From assembly GCA_902581285.1 (NCBI GenBank), contig CACHNP010000001.1:1-64000 (forward strand): 64,000 nt of DNA, read 5' to 3'. This DNA comes from an uncultured Gammaproteobacteria bacterium (GTDB taxonomy: Bacteria > Pseudomonadota > Gammaproteobacteria > Coxiellales > Coxiellaceae). Made by a program: the position numbers and the translations under genes. Under the pieces are notes generated by a model. The model was not told where the DNA came from. It ran no database searches and saw only the letters and a list, made by a program, of their open reading frames with translations. Of this stretch, positions 17,891 to 28,403 are shown piece by piece (the first letter of the stretch is position 1; each line of letters begins with the position of its first letter).

Positions 17891-20470
17891 TTAATTCTGC
17901 TCAAATCGCAACATGCCATCTTGAGAAACCACCTGGATCACTTCTGCACGTTTCAATTCCCCCTGCAATATTTTCTTCGCCAAGGGATTCTCAAGGTATT
18001 GCTGACAAATACGCTTTAATGGTCTAGCACCGTAAACCGGATCAAACCCTTTATCCACCAAAAAATCAATGGCTTTGTCATCCACTTTTATCAAGTAACC
18101 CAAACCACGAAGCCGATCCATTAACCCATCAAGCTGGAGCTCAGCAATCAATTTAATATTCTCTTTTGTCAACACATGAAAGACAACACAGTCATCAATT
18201 CGATTAATGAATTCAGGCCTAAAATGCCGAGACACAGATTCCATAACCGCCTTTTTCATTGTTTCGTACGATTCACCCTGAATATCAACCATCACATCAG
18301 ACCCTAAATTAGATGTCATAACTACAACCGTGTTTTTAAAATCAACCGTTCGACCCTGGCTATCGGTTAATCGACCGTCATCCAACACTTGCAACAACAA
18401 ATTAAAAACATCAGCATGCGCTTTTTCTACTTCATCCAGCAAGATAACAGAATAAGGTTTTCGTCTAACCTGCTCTGTCAAATAACCACCTTCATCATAG
18501 CCGACATATCCTGGTGGTGCGCCAATTAAACGAGACACGGAGTGTTTCTCCATGTACTCGGACATATCAAGTCGTATCAATGCATCCTCAGTATCAAATA
18601 AAAACTCAGCCAATGCCTTACACAACTCCGTTTTACCAACACCCGTTGGCCCTAAAAATAAAAAAGACCCAACAGGTTTATCAGGGTCCGCAAGCCCAGA
18701 GCGCGAACGTCTCACCGCATTGCTGACTGCAGCAATCGCGTTGTCTTGGCCAATCACCCTATGATGCAATTCGCCCTCCATTCGAAGCAATTTTTGTTTC
18801 TCACTTTCAACCATTTTAGCAACAGGGATGCGCGTCCATTTCGAAACAATATCTGCAACCTCATCTTCAGTTACACGGTTACGCAAAATTTTCTGCTCAA
18901 CGGTCGGCTTCTCCCGCTCACGCGCTTGCATAAGTTTTTTCTCCAGCTCGGGAATAACTCCGTATTGCAACTCAGACATTCTCTGTAGATCAGTGGCACG
19001 ACGCGCAATCTCTAATTCAACGCGAGCTTGATCTAGTTCCTCATTAACTTTTTGAGCGCCTTGCAAGCTAACTTTCTCTGATTTCCAGACCTCATCTAAA
19101 TCAGCATATTGTTTTTCAAGTCCACTTATCTCCGACTCTAAATCCTTCAAACGTTGAATTGACGCTTCATCTTTCTCTTTTGATAACGCCTCTTTTTCGA
19201 TCTTGAGCTGAATTAACCGACGCTCTAACTTATCCAATTCAACTGGCTTTGAATCAATTTCCATTCGGATTAGGCTGGCGGCCTCATCAATAATATCAAT
19301 CGCTTTATCTGGCAGATTGCGATCCGTGATGTATCGCTGTGACAACATGGTTGCCGACACAATGGCAGGGTCAGTAATCTCGACTCCATGATGAACCTCA
19401 TAACGCTCTTTCAAGCCTCGCAAAATAGCAATAGTATCCTCAGTCGTTGGCTCTGAAACTAAAACACGCTGAAAACGCCGCTCCAGTGCGGCATCTTTTT
19501 CTATAAATTGCCGGTATTCATTTAATGTAGTTGCACCAACGCAATGTAATTTTCCTCTAGCCAATTCGGGCTTTAGCATATTACTTGCATCCATCGCACC
19601 ATCTGCATTACCAGCACCAACCATCGTATGCAATTCATCAATGAAGAGAATAATTTCACCCGACTGTTTTTCTATGTCTTTTAATACCGCTTTTAATCTT
19701 TCTTCAAACTCACCTCTAAACTTAGCCCCTGCGAGTAAAGCCCCTAAATCTAACGCCAACAGTCTTTTATTTCTTACGCCTTCGGGAACTTCTCCTTTAA
19801 TAATTCTTTGAGCCAGCCCCTCCACAATAGCGGTCTTTCCCACTCCCGGCTCACCAATAAGAACAGGGTTATTTTTAGTACGACGCTGAAGCACTTGTAT
19901 CGTCCTTCGAATTTCATCATCTCGCCCAATGACAGGGTCCAACTTACCTTCTTCCGCCAACCTAGTAAAATCAATCGTGTATTTCGCCAATGCTTTCTGT
20001 GATCCTTCAGAATATGAATCTTGAGCAACCTCTGATTGATCCACCTCAGCAAGCGCTTCATTTAAACGCTTAAGAGTTACACCTGAAGACTTCATGCTCT
20101 CAGATAATCTCTTATCATGTTTCATTAATACTAAAAGATAGAGCGCTGATGAAATAAACTGTTCACCTCGACTTTGTGCCAGTTTATCGCAAAGATTTAA
20201 ATAATTATGCAAAGTCTGTGAAACAGATACTTGTCCTGTTGGTTGATTCAACTTAGGCAGATCACTTAGTATCTTCTGACATGATTGCTCAAGCAAAGTG
20301 ACTCCACAGCCTGCTTTTTTCAATAATGCTAACGCTAAACCATCACTCTGATCAAGCATCGATTTCAATAGATGCACTGGCTCTATAACAGAATGATCTT
20401 GACCTACAGCAAGAGATTGCGCATCAGCCAAAGCCATTTGAAATAACTGAGTAAACTTATCCATTCTCAT
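17891..20470 (-). CDS. clpB: ATP-dependent disaggregase ClpB
   Basis: ClpB is a hexameric AAA+ chaperone that threads aggregated proteins through its pore, working with DnaK. It shows the Clp N-domain (about 1-145), first Walker [14 protein letters not shown], pore loop [10 protein letters not shown], a long middle-domain coiled coil (about 405-525), second Walker [15 protein letters not shown], pore motif GYVGYDEGG, and sensor VYGARPLKR. Total length is 859 residues. The start MRMDKFTQ matches the usual N-terminus, so the ATG at 20470 is chosen over one three codons upstream. A heat-shock promoter precedes it. Confidence 0.98.
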   Translation of the reverse strand: MRMDKFTQLFQMALADAQSLAVGQDHSVIEPVHLLKSMLDQSDGLALALLKKAGCGVTLLEQSCQKILSDLPKLNQPTGQVSVSQTLHNYLNLCDKLAQSRGEQFISSALYLLVLMKHDKRLSESMKSSGVTLKRLNEALAEVDQSEVAQDSYSEGSQKALAKYTIDFTRLAEEGKLDPVIGRDDEIRRTIQVLQRRTKNNPVLIGEPGVGKTAIVEGLAQRIIKGEVPEGVRNKRLLALDLGALLAGAKFRGEFEERLKAVLKDIEKQSGEIILFIDELHTMVGAGNADGAMDASNMLKPELARGKLHCVGATTLNEYRQFIEKDAALERRFQRVLVSEPTTEDTIAILRGLKERYEVHHGVEITDPAIVSATMLSQRYITDRNLPDKAIDIIDEAASLIRMEIDSKPVELDKLERRLIQLKIEKEALSKEKDEASIQRLKDLESEISGLEKQYADLDEVWKSEKVSLQGAQKVNEELDQARVELEIARRATDLQRMSELQYGVIPELEKKLMQAREREKPTVEQKILRNRVTEDEVADIVSKWTRIPVAKMVESEKQKLLRMEGELHHRVIGQDNAIAAVSNAVRRSRSGLADPDKPVGSFLFLGPTGVGKTELCKALAEFLFDTEDALIRLDMSEYMEKHSVSRLIGAPPGYVGYDEGGYLTEQVRRKPYSVILLDEVEKAHADVFNLLLQVLDDGRLTDSQGRTVDFKNTVVVMTSNLGSDVMVDIQGESYETMKKAVMESVSRHFRPEFINRIDDCVVFHVLTKENIKLIAELQLDGLMDRLRGLGYLIKVDDKAIDFLVDKGFDPVYGARPLKRICQQYLENPLAKKILQGELKRAEVIQVVSQDGMLRFEQN

Positions 20471-20508
20471 AATCACCATCCCATATAATCTAATTTGTTC
20501 TATATTCT

Positions 20509-20536
20509 AGATAAGGGCGATTTCCTGAATTTCAAG
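20509..20536 (-). promoter_or_regulatory. clpB: Sigma-32 (heat-shock) promoter of clpB
   Basis: CTTGAAA (20530-20536) matches the RpoH -35 consensus exactly. It is followed after 13 bp by CCTTATCT, a near match to the -10 consensus CCCCATNT. The predicted transcription start is about 32 nt before the clpB ATG. It sits directly after the upstream MFS gene. Confidence 0.75.
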
Positions 20537-20542
20537 TTATAT

Positions 20543-21778
20543 TTATTTTTTTTCTAAAAAATAGTCTGTTAGCGAGAAGAAAACGACACCAAAGATCATG
20601 ACCAAACCAAACAACACAAACAAATACTGCATTGAGAAAGCAGCAAAGATACCTGACACAGCAGTTGAAGCAACCGCACAAAGACAAGTTAATATCGTCA
20701 TTGAGGCAAATAATTTTACCGAAGAAACCGTACCAATAAAACTTAAGTATGCCTTCCAGAATGGCAAGTAGAAAGACACCGCCAACATATATAAAGCTGA
20801 CGCAAGATAAATCCAACCAAGTGTTTGGCACAAACCCATCACAATAAAAGCAGAACCCATAATTGGCATACTAACCATAACCACGAAGCGATGAATGTTT
20901 TTTTTCGAGAACAAACGAACCAAGAAAAACTGACAAAAAATGTAAAACAACCCAAGCCAAGTGTAAAATGAAGCCAGCTGAGCATGTGTAAACTTGAAAT
21001 TAATTTTCATCAAGCTAGGAAACCAATGATAATACCCCTGGAACGAAAATTGAAAGCAAAGCCATGATATCAAGTACCATCGATTAACCGCACATGATCT
21101 TTTGTCACTTTTAACAACAGCCCCCAAAGACAGAGAGCTCGATATAAAGTTACGGAAACAAAAAGCGATCAACATAAGGTCAACCAAGAAAACAATCATA
21201 AAAGGAAATAGAGACGAATGTGATGATTTGATACTCACAAGCACACTCCCAATCAACGGCCCAAATGACATACCCAAACCCACAGACCACTCCATGAAAT
21301 TAAAGGCGGAAGTTCTCTCACGAGATGAACTCAGTGCAGTCAAGATCACTTGTATAATAAAAATAGCAGAACATGACAATCCCAAAAACAATTGCGCAAG
21401 TATTAAAAAAGTCACCCATTTAAAATAAATACCAAGAATAAAACAGAGACATGCGACAGCTGATAAAGCAATACCAGATCGTAAAGCAAAGCACGAGGAT
21501 AAATTCGTACGCCTTGACCAAAACCACACCATTATCGCCTCACCCAAAGGTTTTATTGACAACAACAAACCAAAACATATTGATTCCCATTGGGCATGCG
21601 TTGAAATCAAATTAGACAAAAACGGACTGGATTCAATAACGTTAAATCCACGCTCTATAACTTGTGAAAACACAGGAAATAAATGTCGCATATACACAAT
21701 TAACCATGACACAAACGCATGATTAATTAATGTAACCGCATATAGAAAAACAAACTTACCTTTAAACTGATTCTTCAT
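20543..21778 (-). CDS. Major facilitator superfamily transporter, substrate unknown
   Basis: This product of about 411 residues has about 12 hydrophobic helices in two six-helix halves joined by a basic loop near the middle (VVKSDKRSC). FGLLLSIKPLGEAIM and FMEWSVGLGMSFGPLIG are MFS-like helix 2 and helix 5 patterns. The ATG at 21778 is preferred over an upstream codon because the first helix starts there, but no clear ribosome binding site is seen. The gene stands alone between clpB and an orphan gene. A drug, sugar or metabolite exporter role cannot be distinguished. Confidence 0.8.
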   Translation of the reverse strand: MKNQFKGKFVFLYAVTLINHAFVSWLIVYMRHLFPVFSQVIERGFNVIESSPFLSNLISTHAQWESICFGLLLSIKPLGEAIMVWFWSRRTNLSSCFALRSGIALSAVACLCFILGIYFKWVTFLILAQLFLGLSCSAIFIIQVILTALSSSRERTSAFNFMEWSVGLGMSFGPLIGSVLVSIKSSHSSLFPFMIVFLVDLMLIAFCFRNFISSSLSLGAVVKSDKRSCAVNRWYLISWLCFQFSFQGYYHWFPSLMKINFKFTHAQLASFYTWLGLFYIFCQFFLVRLFSKKNIHRFVVMVSMPIMGSAFIVMGLCQTLGWIYLASALYMLAVSFYLPFWKAYLSFIGTVSSVKLFASMTILTCLCAVASTAVSGIFAAFSMQYLFVLFGLVMIFGVVFFSLTDYFLEKK

Positions 21779-21920
21779 TTTGGGGCTCAAAAGGATAAAT
21801 TCTACGCTAGTGCAACACAAACCTCAAGCAAACACATCAAGAGGCCAACATAACTGGTGCGCTTAAATACCCAAAAGAAGAAGGCTTATTCTTGTCACAC
21901 ACATATCACACTGAACAAAA

Positions 21921-23612
21921 TTAGAATCGCGTTGTTAAGTCAATTCCAGCCAATAAACTTGACAAATCAGGACCATAATCATATCTATCACTAGACCCCA
22001 CCAACTTATCGTCTTCATGTGATTCAGTTGCGTTGGAAGCATGTTCGCGCAACGAAACAAATCCAGTTGGCGTTGAACTATCACGCGTAAAAAATGAAAA
22101 AGATACCGTTACCGGAACAAGTTTTAGCTTAGGTGGAACTTCCATTTTCACTTCATGTGTAACTCCTTGCTTAAACTTAACAACTTTTTTCAAACCATCA
22201 ATCGCATGTGCTGCTGGCTTTAATACATACCCAGAAGATCGATCTGATGTTTTCACACTTTCAGTATTCCGATTTGCTTTTGACTTTTTCATATTACCCC
22301 CTTTATTATCTTTCTTATACACTACCACAGATTGACAACCAGACGTGCTCACAGGAGACATTGGCAACTGCCCCAATGTCAAACCAATATTTTTTCCAGG
22401 CTGCGATATTTCGTCTAGCCCTGATACCACATGCCCTTTATCATTTGAGAAATGTCGACTAGCACTATTATTTGAATCTCGTGTTTTGACTTCAGCCACA
22501 CCAACCCAAGCAGTTGAGTAAGCTTTAGAGTAGTCTTTTTTTTCTTTCATGAGATTGCTCTTACCCGATGACACAGACAACCATTCACCTGAATCACCAG
22601 CATCATTGACCACAGACTTTAGCACCAATAATGACTCGCGTTTCAATAGCGCCAACGTGCTATTCTTATCTGTATCCTGACCTGAGGCAGAAAGCACTTC
22701 CTCTTTAATTCTAGCTTTATTCTTTTTATTTTTCTTTTTCTTTTTTTTCTTTTTCTTGTGATTCTTTGCCGTAGACTTATTATCGAGAGAACCAATCGCA
22801 TTCACAATGTCGTCTATTTTTTCATCAGTAAGCGACTGGCGACCAACGCTAACAGCGGTTTTTTCCTTTCCTTTATCCTCACCCAACCTCGGCGACAACT
22901 GTTTTAGCTTCCATTTTGCTTTCTGCAAATATCGACGAAGCTGCTTGTTCCGTTTTTCGCACTTTAACTTATTATCAATAATATCACATAAATTCTTAAT
23001 CGCGCTGTAACTAAACACTCCAGATGCTCTCATCCAGTCACCAAAATACTCACTCGAGACAGTATAGTCTTCAAAATCATCTTGAGCGTAGAGACGCAGC
23101 GCTTCCTCAACATCTGAATACATCATTGGATAATCAAGCAAAGTCCATACATCAGTCAAGCACAGCAACTTCGTTTTCACCGTAAAATTAGCACTGATAC
23201 GCGCCATGATTGATAAAAATATCGCTTTCCTTTTTAATCGATCAAATGACTCATTATTATGCATGACATAAAAAAACAAAGTGTGTGACTCTCTGTAACC
23301 AGGTGCAATAAAACACGTATAGAGAAAATGACTCAACCAATTTTTGCTATTTTTCGCATTACATTGAACCAAGTCAAGCACTTCCTTGATTGCAAATTTA
23401 TCGTTTTGATGCAAGGCACTCACCCAGACAACAAGTAACTGATAAAAACAACGGCGAGACATGATTTGTTTTTCTACCATTTCAAACTCTGGACTAATGA
23501 TGTAATCATTCTTTATTTGTTTTTTTTTACACGAAGCACACTGGCATACTTTTCCAAGGTGATTAACCTCATTAGTAAACATTCGTAATTCAAGTTCTTC
23601 GTTATGTATCAT
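21921..23612 (-). CDS. Orphan protein with Cys cluster and long poly-lysine tract
   Basis: The 563-residue product is not recognised. An N-terminal CQCASC cluster (residues 23-28) might bind a metal. Residues about 30-250 look helical. A run of nine lysines with more basic residues (about 284-300, KNHKKKKKKKKKNKKNKAR) resembles a nuclear localisation signal. The remainder is Ser/Asp/Lys-rich and probably disordered. The lysine run is encoded by an A-rich tract (22722-22758) open to polymerase slippage. There is no signal peptide or membrane helix. It recalls the orphan at 1029-4178 in having a Lys-only patch in an acidic/polar context. A host-directed role is possible but unproven. Confidence 0.65.
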   Translation of the reverse strand: MIHNEELELRMFTNEVNHLGKVCQCASCKKKQIKNDYIISPEFEMVEKQIMSRRCFYQLLVVWVSALHQNDKFAIKEVLDLVQCNAKNSKNWLSHFLYTCFIAPGYRESHTLFFYVMHNNESFDRLKRKAIFLSIMARISANFTVKTKLLCLTDVWTLLDYPMMYSDVEEALRLYAQDDFEDYTVSSEYFGDWMRASGVFSYSAIKNLCDIIDNKLKCEKRNKQLRRYLQKAKWKLKQLSPRLGEDKGKEKTAVSVGRQSLTDEKIDDIVNAIGSLDNKSTAKNHKKKKKKKKKNKKNKARIKEEVLSASGQDTDKNSTLALLKRESLLVLKSVVNDAGDSGEWLSVSSGKSNLMKEKKDYSKAYSTAWVGVAEVKTRDSNNSASRHFSNDKGHVVSGLDEISQPGKNIGLTLGQLPMSPVSTSGCQSVVVYKKDNKGGNMKKSKANRNTESVKTSDRSSGYVLKPAAHAIDGLKKVVKFKQGVTHEVKMEVPPKLKLVPVTVSFSFFTRDSSTPTGFVSLREHASNATESHEDDKLVGSSDRYDYGPDLSSLLAGIDLTTRF

Positions 23613-23907
23613 TATCCCAAACTACACCAAATTATTTATTCGCTTTCCAATGCACAATCAAATTGCGATTTATCCTATGTGATGATAAGCATTAACTTAC
23701 AATTTTCAAGTCATTTCCAATCAATCAGAACATCACCACAGGCGAATAATTAACAAATTATTATATAGTTATAATTAGTGATAATAAAACTTCAATTGAG
23801 GCGTTATTCTTGATCAGATTAACGCCGTACTTATTTCCACCGCAGACCCCTTTTCATTTCAAATACAAACGCTACAATAGAGCCTTCATATTACAGAGAT
23901 CAGACAC

Positions 23908-24732
23908 ATGGCCAATCAACACGAAAAAAAGCTAATGCAACAAATGCAAAAAGCCATCAGGGAATACAACATGATCCAACCCAGTGATCGCGTTATGGTA
24001 TGCTTATCTGGCGGAAAAGATTCATTCACTCTACTCAAATTACTAAACAGTTTACGCATAAAAATGGATCGTCAATTCAGTCTTTTTTCTTATACACTAG
24101 ACCAATCCCAACCCGGATGGGATGACTCGGCACTCAAACAGTGGCTGGCAGACCATGACATACCTTATGAAGTCGAAACCCAAGATACCTATTCCATCGT
24201 TAAAGAAAAAGTGCCGGCACACAAAACCTATTGCGCCTTATGTTCTCGCTTGCGTCGCGGCATTATCTATAATTACGCGAAGAAAAATAACTTTAACAAA
24301 ATCGCACTTGGGCACCACCGTGACGATTTAATCGAATCATTGTTAATGTCCATGTTTTATAACGGCAAAATTAGCTCAATGCCACCAAAACTACTCACTG
24401 ACGACAAAAAAAACGTGGTCATAAGGCCGTTAGTTTTTTGCAGTGAAAAAGACATTTATCACTACGCAATGGAACAGCAATTCCCGATCATCCCATGCAG
24501 CTTGTGTGGCACACAAGAAAATTTAGCGCGCCAACGCACAAAGGCTTTGATACATAATTTAGCCAACGAGAATGAGAACATCCCGAGCAATTTACTCAAA
24601 TCATTACAAAGCCTACAACCAAGCCAACTGATGGATAAGTTACATTGGGATTTTGAATCCCTAAATAGTGAGAACCATGCAAACACAACTCTTTTACCCA
24701 AAAAAGTTCATCAATCGATTAATGAATGTTAA
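23908..24732 (+). CDS. ttcA: tRNA 2-thiocytidine synthetase TtcA
   Basis: TtcA installs 2-thiocytidine at position 32 of several tRNAs using ATP and an iron-sulphur cluster. The PP-loop SGGKDS is at residues 34-39. The cluster cysteines are C109 and C112 in [10 protein letters not shown] and C197/C200 in [23 protein letters not shown] is the family's conserved middle block. The length is 274 residues. It stands alone and converges with an orphan gene. Identification is firm. Confidence 0.94.
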   Translation: MANQHEKKLMQQMQKAIREYNMIQPSDRVMVCLSGGKDSFTLLKLLNSLRIKMDRQFSLFSYTLDQSQPGWDDSALKQWLADHDIPYEVETQDTYSIVKEKVPAHKTYCALCSRLRRGIIYNYAKKNNFNKIALGHHRDDLIESLLMSMFYNGKISSMPPKLLTDDKKNVVIRPLVFCSEKDIYHYAMEQQFPIIPCSLCGTQENLARQRTKALIHNLANENENIPSNLLKSLQSLQPSQLMDKLHWDFESLNSENHANTTLLPKKVHQSINEC

Positions 24733-24757
24733 TGTTAGATCTTTGCAATAAGTTAGA

Positions 24758-25312
24758 TTAACGAACACAACCCGGAGTCGATGAAAAACACGATTGAGAA
24801 TGACGCTTTTTTGTTGAGGTAGGCACGTCAAATATCTTCTTCATGTATTTCAACAGCAAATCAAACTCTTGTAAATTAAAATCATCTCTCGTCACCCGAG
24901 ACAAAACCAACGATCTAAATTCAGAGAACAAAGCAGCAGATAACGACCTTTTACCCAGGTCGTATTTACCTAAAGATGCAGGCACCAGTGCGTGCGCTTT
25001 CTTATTCGGGTTTAGCATAATAGAAAAACAACGTTTCGCGTGTTGATAGCATGTAATCCTAGGCTGAAGTAACTTAAATGCTGTCAGATCAACTTCACTT
25101 TGTGGCACCAATTGAGAATTATACTGATTAACCATTAAAGTAACGTCGATCGATTTGACTTTAGGTTTGTAATTTATACCTTGCTTGATTAATCGCATCT
25201 CTCGTTTATAACTCAGATTTTTACTCCTTACCCACCGCTTCTTATAAGCCACATCGATAGGCCCAAAAGACCTGCTTTCTTCTACGATTTTGGTTAAAGA
25301 TGATTTTGGCAT
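24758..25312 (-). CDS. Hypothetical basic protein
   Basis: This 184-residue, Lys/Arg/Ser-rich soluble protein is not recognised. The ATG has an excellent ribosome binding site (AGGAG, 6 nt spacing), which supports it being expressed. It begins with a basic segment (YKKRWVRSKNLSYKREMR) and contains two cysteines near the middle and two near the end. There is no signal peptide or membrane segment. It converges with ttcA and is followed upstream by a 269-bp gene-free stretch. Confidence 0.6.
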   Translation of the reverse strand: MPKSSLTKIVEESRSFGPIDVAYKKRWVRSKNLSYKREMRLIKQGINYKPKVKSIDVTLMVNQYNSQLVPQSEVDLTAFKLLQPRITCYQHAKRCFSIMLNPNKKAHALVPASLGKYDLGKRSLSAALFSEFRSLVLSRVTRDDFNLQEFDLLLKYMKKIFDVPTSTKKRHSQSCFSSTPGCVR

Positions 25313-25581
25313 AGCATTCTCCTAACGTTACACAGCTCAATTAGCAACGAGCCGCCGAATATCGGCCGATTTTACATGGTTTAAGATGTATTCTCACACA
25401 ATAAAGATTTATTTCAGACTAGACAACCCATTAAATAAATCATTTATATAAGCAATTAACCTCACCTCGAACAATGAAAAAAAGAAAAAAACCCATCAAA
25501 CCCAGGTAATCTAAACAGTTATTTAACCAATGACTAAAAAACACATCTAAAATAATCACATATCAGACTATCGCAAAAAAA

Positions 25582-26157
25582 TCAGTTTTCCATCATCAGC
25601 AGCTCAGTGGATTTTAATTGACACAATCTCTGCAAAGCCGACAGACTAGCTTGTTTCTCTTCATCAGCCGCACAGGTTGTCGCATCAGACACAACCACCA
25701 CCTGATAATCACGATCATGCGCTTCTCTAGCAGTTAATTCGACAGCCATACTGGTACTCACACCGGTTAAGATCAACCTCTTTATTTGATTAGCCCGGCA
25801 AATCAAATCAAGATCGGTTCCGTAAAAAGCACTGATTCGATGTTTAATCACGTGAATATCCGTCGACATCACATCAAGCTGAGGATGATACTCACAACCC
25901 CATTCACTTAGACACAGGGCACGCGATTCTTTTGCCCTTTTAAAGAGCGGCGAAACAACCGAACTCTGCGCATAATACGTATCAAAGCCAACACGAACGT
26001 GGATCACTAAATAATCTTGTTGACGCGCCCACCGATTAATTTTGTTTATATTTGAAATAATGTTCTCGGACTCAATTCGTTCAACATAACTGGCAAGTTT
26101 GCCACCAGCATGAGTGATTTCATTGATAATATCAAGACTAACAACAGCTGTACTCAT
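25582..26157 (-). CDS. Isochorismatase-fold hydrolase lacking the catalytic cysteine
   Basis: This 191-residue protein has the isochorismatase/nicotinamidase fold. The nucleophile-side Asp is D9 (VSLDIINE) and the Lys is K105 (IKHRISAFYGTDLD). The signature loop reads TGVSTSMAVELTAREA: at the usual Cys position (GVxTxxC) there is Ala138. Thiol-dependent amidase chemistry is therefore unlikely. Isochorismatase and PhzD members that cleave vinyl ethers also lack the Cys, so an Asp-driven hydrolase remains possible. GAGG before the ATG at 26157 favours that start over an upstream GTG. It lies 24 bp after queC and probably shares its transcript. Confidence 0.8.
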   Translation of the reverse strand: MSTAVVSLDIINEITHAGGKLASYVERIESENIISNINKINRWARQQDYLVIHVRVGFDTYYAQSSVVSPLFKRAKESRALCLSEWGCEYHPQLDVMSTDIHVIKHRISAFYGTDLDLICRANQIKRLILTGVSTSMAVELTAREAHDRDYQVVVVSDATTCAADEEKQASLSALQRLCQLKSTELLMMEN

Positions 26158-26181
26158 GAACACACCTCAGAATCAATTCAA

Positions 26182-26853
26182 CTAAAAACCAAGCAAAAGT
26201 GGATCATCCGCCCCTATATCAGCAAACGCACGAGATCTCAAATCACAGGCATCGCATTGCAAACAAGGCTTACCATTCTCTTGAGGATCATAACACGACC
26301 AAGTTAATGAAAAATCCACACCAAGATCCAAACCCTGCTGTACAATTTCCGATTTTGATTGCTGTATTAATGGAGTCACTATACGTACCGCTTTATCTTC
26401 TTCACCACATCGCGTTCCCATGTTTGCAGCTAACTCAAACGCATTAAAAAACTCAGGGCGGCAATCAGGGTAGTTTGTGTAATCGTCTTGATTAGCCGAG
26501 ATACAAATTACCGAGGCACCAACCACCTCAGCCCATGCCGCAGCAGCCGACAAAAACATCAAATTACGCGCAGGAACATACGTCGAGGGCTTCTCTTGAC
26601 CTGGATCCGGCACACACAGTTCGTTATCAGTAATGGATGAACCACCCCATTGCCCAATATCCAACGACACAACACGATGCTCAACCACACCCACCGCATT
26701 GGCCACACGTTCAGCCGCCTGCAGTTCACAACCATGTCGCTGTTGGTATGAAACGCTTAAAGCGTAACATGCATAACCTTGCGATTTCATTAAAGCCAAT
26801 GACGTCGATGAATCAACACCACCTGATAATAAAACAATGGCTTTTTTTTCCAT
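26182..26853 (-). CDS. queC: 7-cyano-7-deazaguanine synthase QueC
   Basis: QueC makes preQ0, the precursor of queuosine in tRNA anticodons, from 7-carboxy-7-deazaguanine and ammonia. The PP-loop is SGGVDSS (residues 10-16), and the zinc cysteines are C187, C197, C200 and C203 near the C-terminus. YVPARNLMFLS is also typical. The ATG at 26853 gives 223 residues; the upstream GTG would add eight residues of no homology. It lies 25 bp after cpoB at the end of the Tol-Pal run, a linkage common in gammaproteobacteria. queE and queD are not in the window. Confidence 0.95.
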   Translation of the reverse strand: MEKKAIVLLSGGVDSSTSLALMKSQGYACYALSVSYQQRHGCELQAAERVANAVGVVEHRVVSLDIGQWGGSSITDNELCVPDPGQEKPSTYVPARNLMFLSAAAAWAEVVGASVICISANQDDYTNYPDCRPEFFNAFELAANMGTRCGEEDKAVRIVTPLIQQSKSEIVQQGLDLGVDFSLTWSCYDPQENGKPCLQCDACDLRSRAFADIGADDPLLLGF

Positions 26854-26878
26854 AAACCTGACTCTTTGTTTACACACT

Positions 26879-27835
26879 CTAAGCTGAGATCTGCTTCATA
26901 TATAAAGCGGCCAACTTACCTACAGCACCATTTGGATCGCCATGAATCAACTTTAATAATACCGGTTTTGCCAATTTGGATCGTGAGGTGTTCATGTAGA
27001 TCCTAGCTAACCTCAACTCACTTACCTCAACGCGCTTTTTATCTTTACCATTCTGAACCACTAAATTGAATTGTTTTTCCGCGTCTAAATAGTTTTGTTT
27101 AGAATAATTAATTTCACCCAACCAAAAATGCGCTTCCCACTCATTACTACCGTGAGGATATGCTTTCAAGTAACTCAGTAGCACCGTCTTTGCCTGCGCA
27201 TAATCATCCTGATTCAATAAATTCGTTGCTTTCTTAAATAAAGCATTTTCTTTTTCAGACCCCAGCTTAACGACACCAGATGATGAGTCATTCTTTTTGG
27301 CCTTAGGCGCTGATGATTCAGATTTTATAGTACTTACACCAGGGTTTTGGTCTTCTCGTCCTGCTAACTGCTCATCTTTAGTCATCCGTTGATCTAACTG
27401 GGCATAAAACTGATTGAGTTTCTTTTCCGTTTCTTTTAACTCATTTTGTTGCTCCGCCAACTGACCTTTCATCACCTCTATTTCTTGCTCAAGCGATGCT
27501 ATTTTAGAGGAGTAACTTTGCTTAGCAATACTATCGACCTGACGCTGCAGTATTTTTAACTGATCTGCCTGAGAAATCCCTGACGTATCAATTAGTGGCG
27601 CTGTACCAGAGGCAGCAGTATCACTTTCCGTAGTAATGATATGAGGGTGATAATCGGCATTTGAAGACACAGCACCTGACGCAAGATTATTAATCTCCGT
27701 TCCAGAAGCCGACCCCACCGGCGCCTCGCCCTTATCCGTGGAAAAGTGAGTCACCTTTGGTTCCGGCATCACACCGGCATCGACCATACTAGTTAAACAC
27801 AATAACGCACCAACCGCCATTAAAACTCGTTTCAT
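26879..27835 (-). CDS. cpoB: Tol-Pal accessory protein CpoB (YbgF)
   Basis: CpoB is a periplasmic coiled-coil/TPR protein that links Tol-Pal constriction to peptidoglycan synthesis by PBP1B. It has a signal peptide (1-20), a trimerising coiled coil (about 90-145, SYSSKIASLEQEIEVMKGQL) and three TPRs (about 200-318, FKKATNLLNQDDYAQAKTVL). A longer Ser/Thr/Gly-rich stretch than in E. coli joins signal peptide and coiled coil. Its ATG overlaps the pal stop as ATGA. It is 318 residues long. Confidence 0.92.
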   Translation of the reverse strand: MKRVLMAVGALLCLTSMVDAGVMPEPKVTHFSTDKGEAPVGSASGTEINNLASGAVSSNADYHPHIITTESDTAASGTAPLIDTSGISQADQLKILQRQVDSIAKQSYSSKIASLEQEIEVMKGQLAEQQNELKETEKKLNQFYAQLDQRMTKDEQLAGREDQNPGVSTIKSESSAPKAKKNDSSSGVVKLGSEKENALFKKATNLLNQDDYAQAKTVLLSYLKAYPHGSNEWEAHFWLGEINYSKQNYLDAEKQFNLVVQNGKDKKRVEVSELRLARIYMNTSRSKLAKPVLLKLIHGDPNGAVGKLAALYMKQISA

Positions 27836-28401
27836 TGAACCACCCTATACTTTAACTCAACCCGTCGATTTAGCGACCTAACCAAAGGGCCTTTCCCCAA
27901 TTTAGCCGGGCGCTCTTTGCCATAACTCACCATTCGAATTTGACTCGGACTAACACCGTACTCCAAGAGTTGCTTATCTATAGCCTGATCTCGCCGCCAG
28001 CCCAAACCAATATTATACTCTCGCGAACCACGACTATCTGTATTACCCTCCAAGACTATTTTTGCTCTAGGATGTGCAGCCAAATACTGAGCTTGAACAC
28101 GCAGTGCTTGACGATCAATCGAGCGCGTTTGCACACTATCAAAAGGAAAATAATAGGTTTGATTAGACGGCGCAATTAATGAATTAACGCGAAACCCATC
28201 ATGGTCCTTAACACTTACCTGGCTCATGCGAGCCGCAAAAGTACGAGCCGCATCTGGCTGAGTAGACCGAGACACACGCCCAGATAAGCCGGAAGAAGAT
28301 GCTTGCTCTACCGACGCCAGCTCTTTATTGTGAGACCCACAACCCGTCAGCGCAATCAGCCCAAAAACAGTTAAAACTGATATTTTTTTTAACACGCCCA
28401 T
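27832..28401 (-). CDS. pal: Peptidoglycan-associated lipoprotein Pal
   Basis: Pal anchors the outer membrane to peptidoglycan and is recruited by TolB and TolA during division. The signal peptide ends in the lipobox ALTGC. The OmpA-like domain covers about residues 85-189, with the peptidoglycan-binding block EGNTDSRGSREYNIGLG and RRVELKYR at the end. Two in-frame ATGs exist: 28407, overlapping the tolB stop, and 28401. AAGGA is correctly spaced only for 28401, which is chosen. It overlaps cpoB by 4 bp. Confidence 0.94.
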   Translation of the reverse strand: MGVLKKISVLTVFGLIALTGCGSHNKELASVEQASSSGLSGRVSRSTQPDAARTFAARMSQVSVKDHDGFRVNSLIAPSNQTYYFPFDSVQTRSIDRQALRVQAQYLAAHPRAKIVLEGNTDSRGSREYNIGLGWRRDQAIDKQLLEYGVSPSQIRMVSYGKERPAKLGKGPLVRSLNRRVELKYRVVQ

Positions 28402-28403
28402 AC

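Noticed and set aside
24462-24701. Minus-strand frame opposite ttcA
   Set aside because: Shadow of a gene with complete TtcA motifs.
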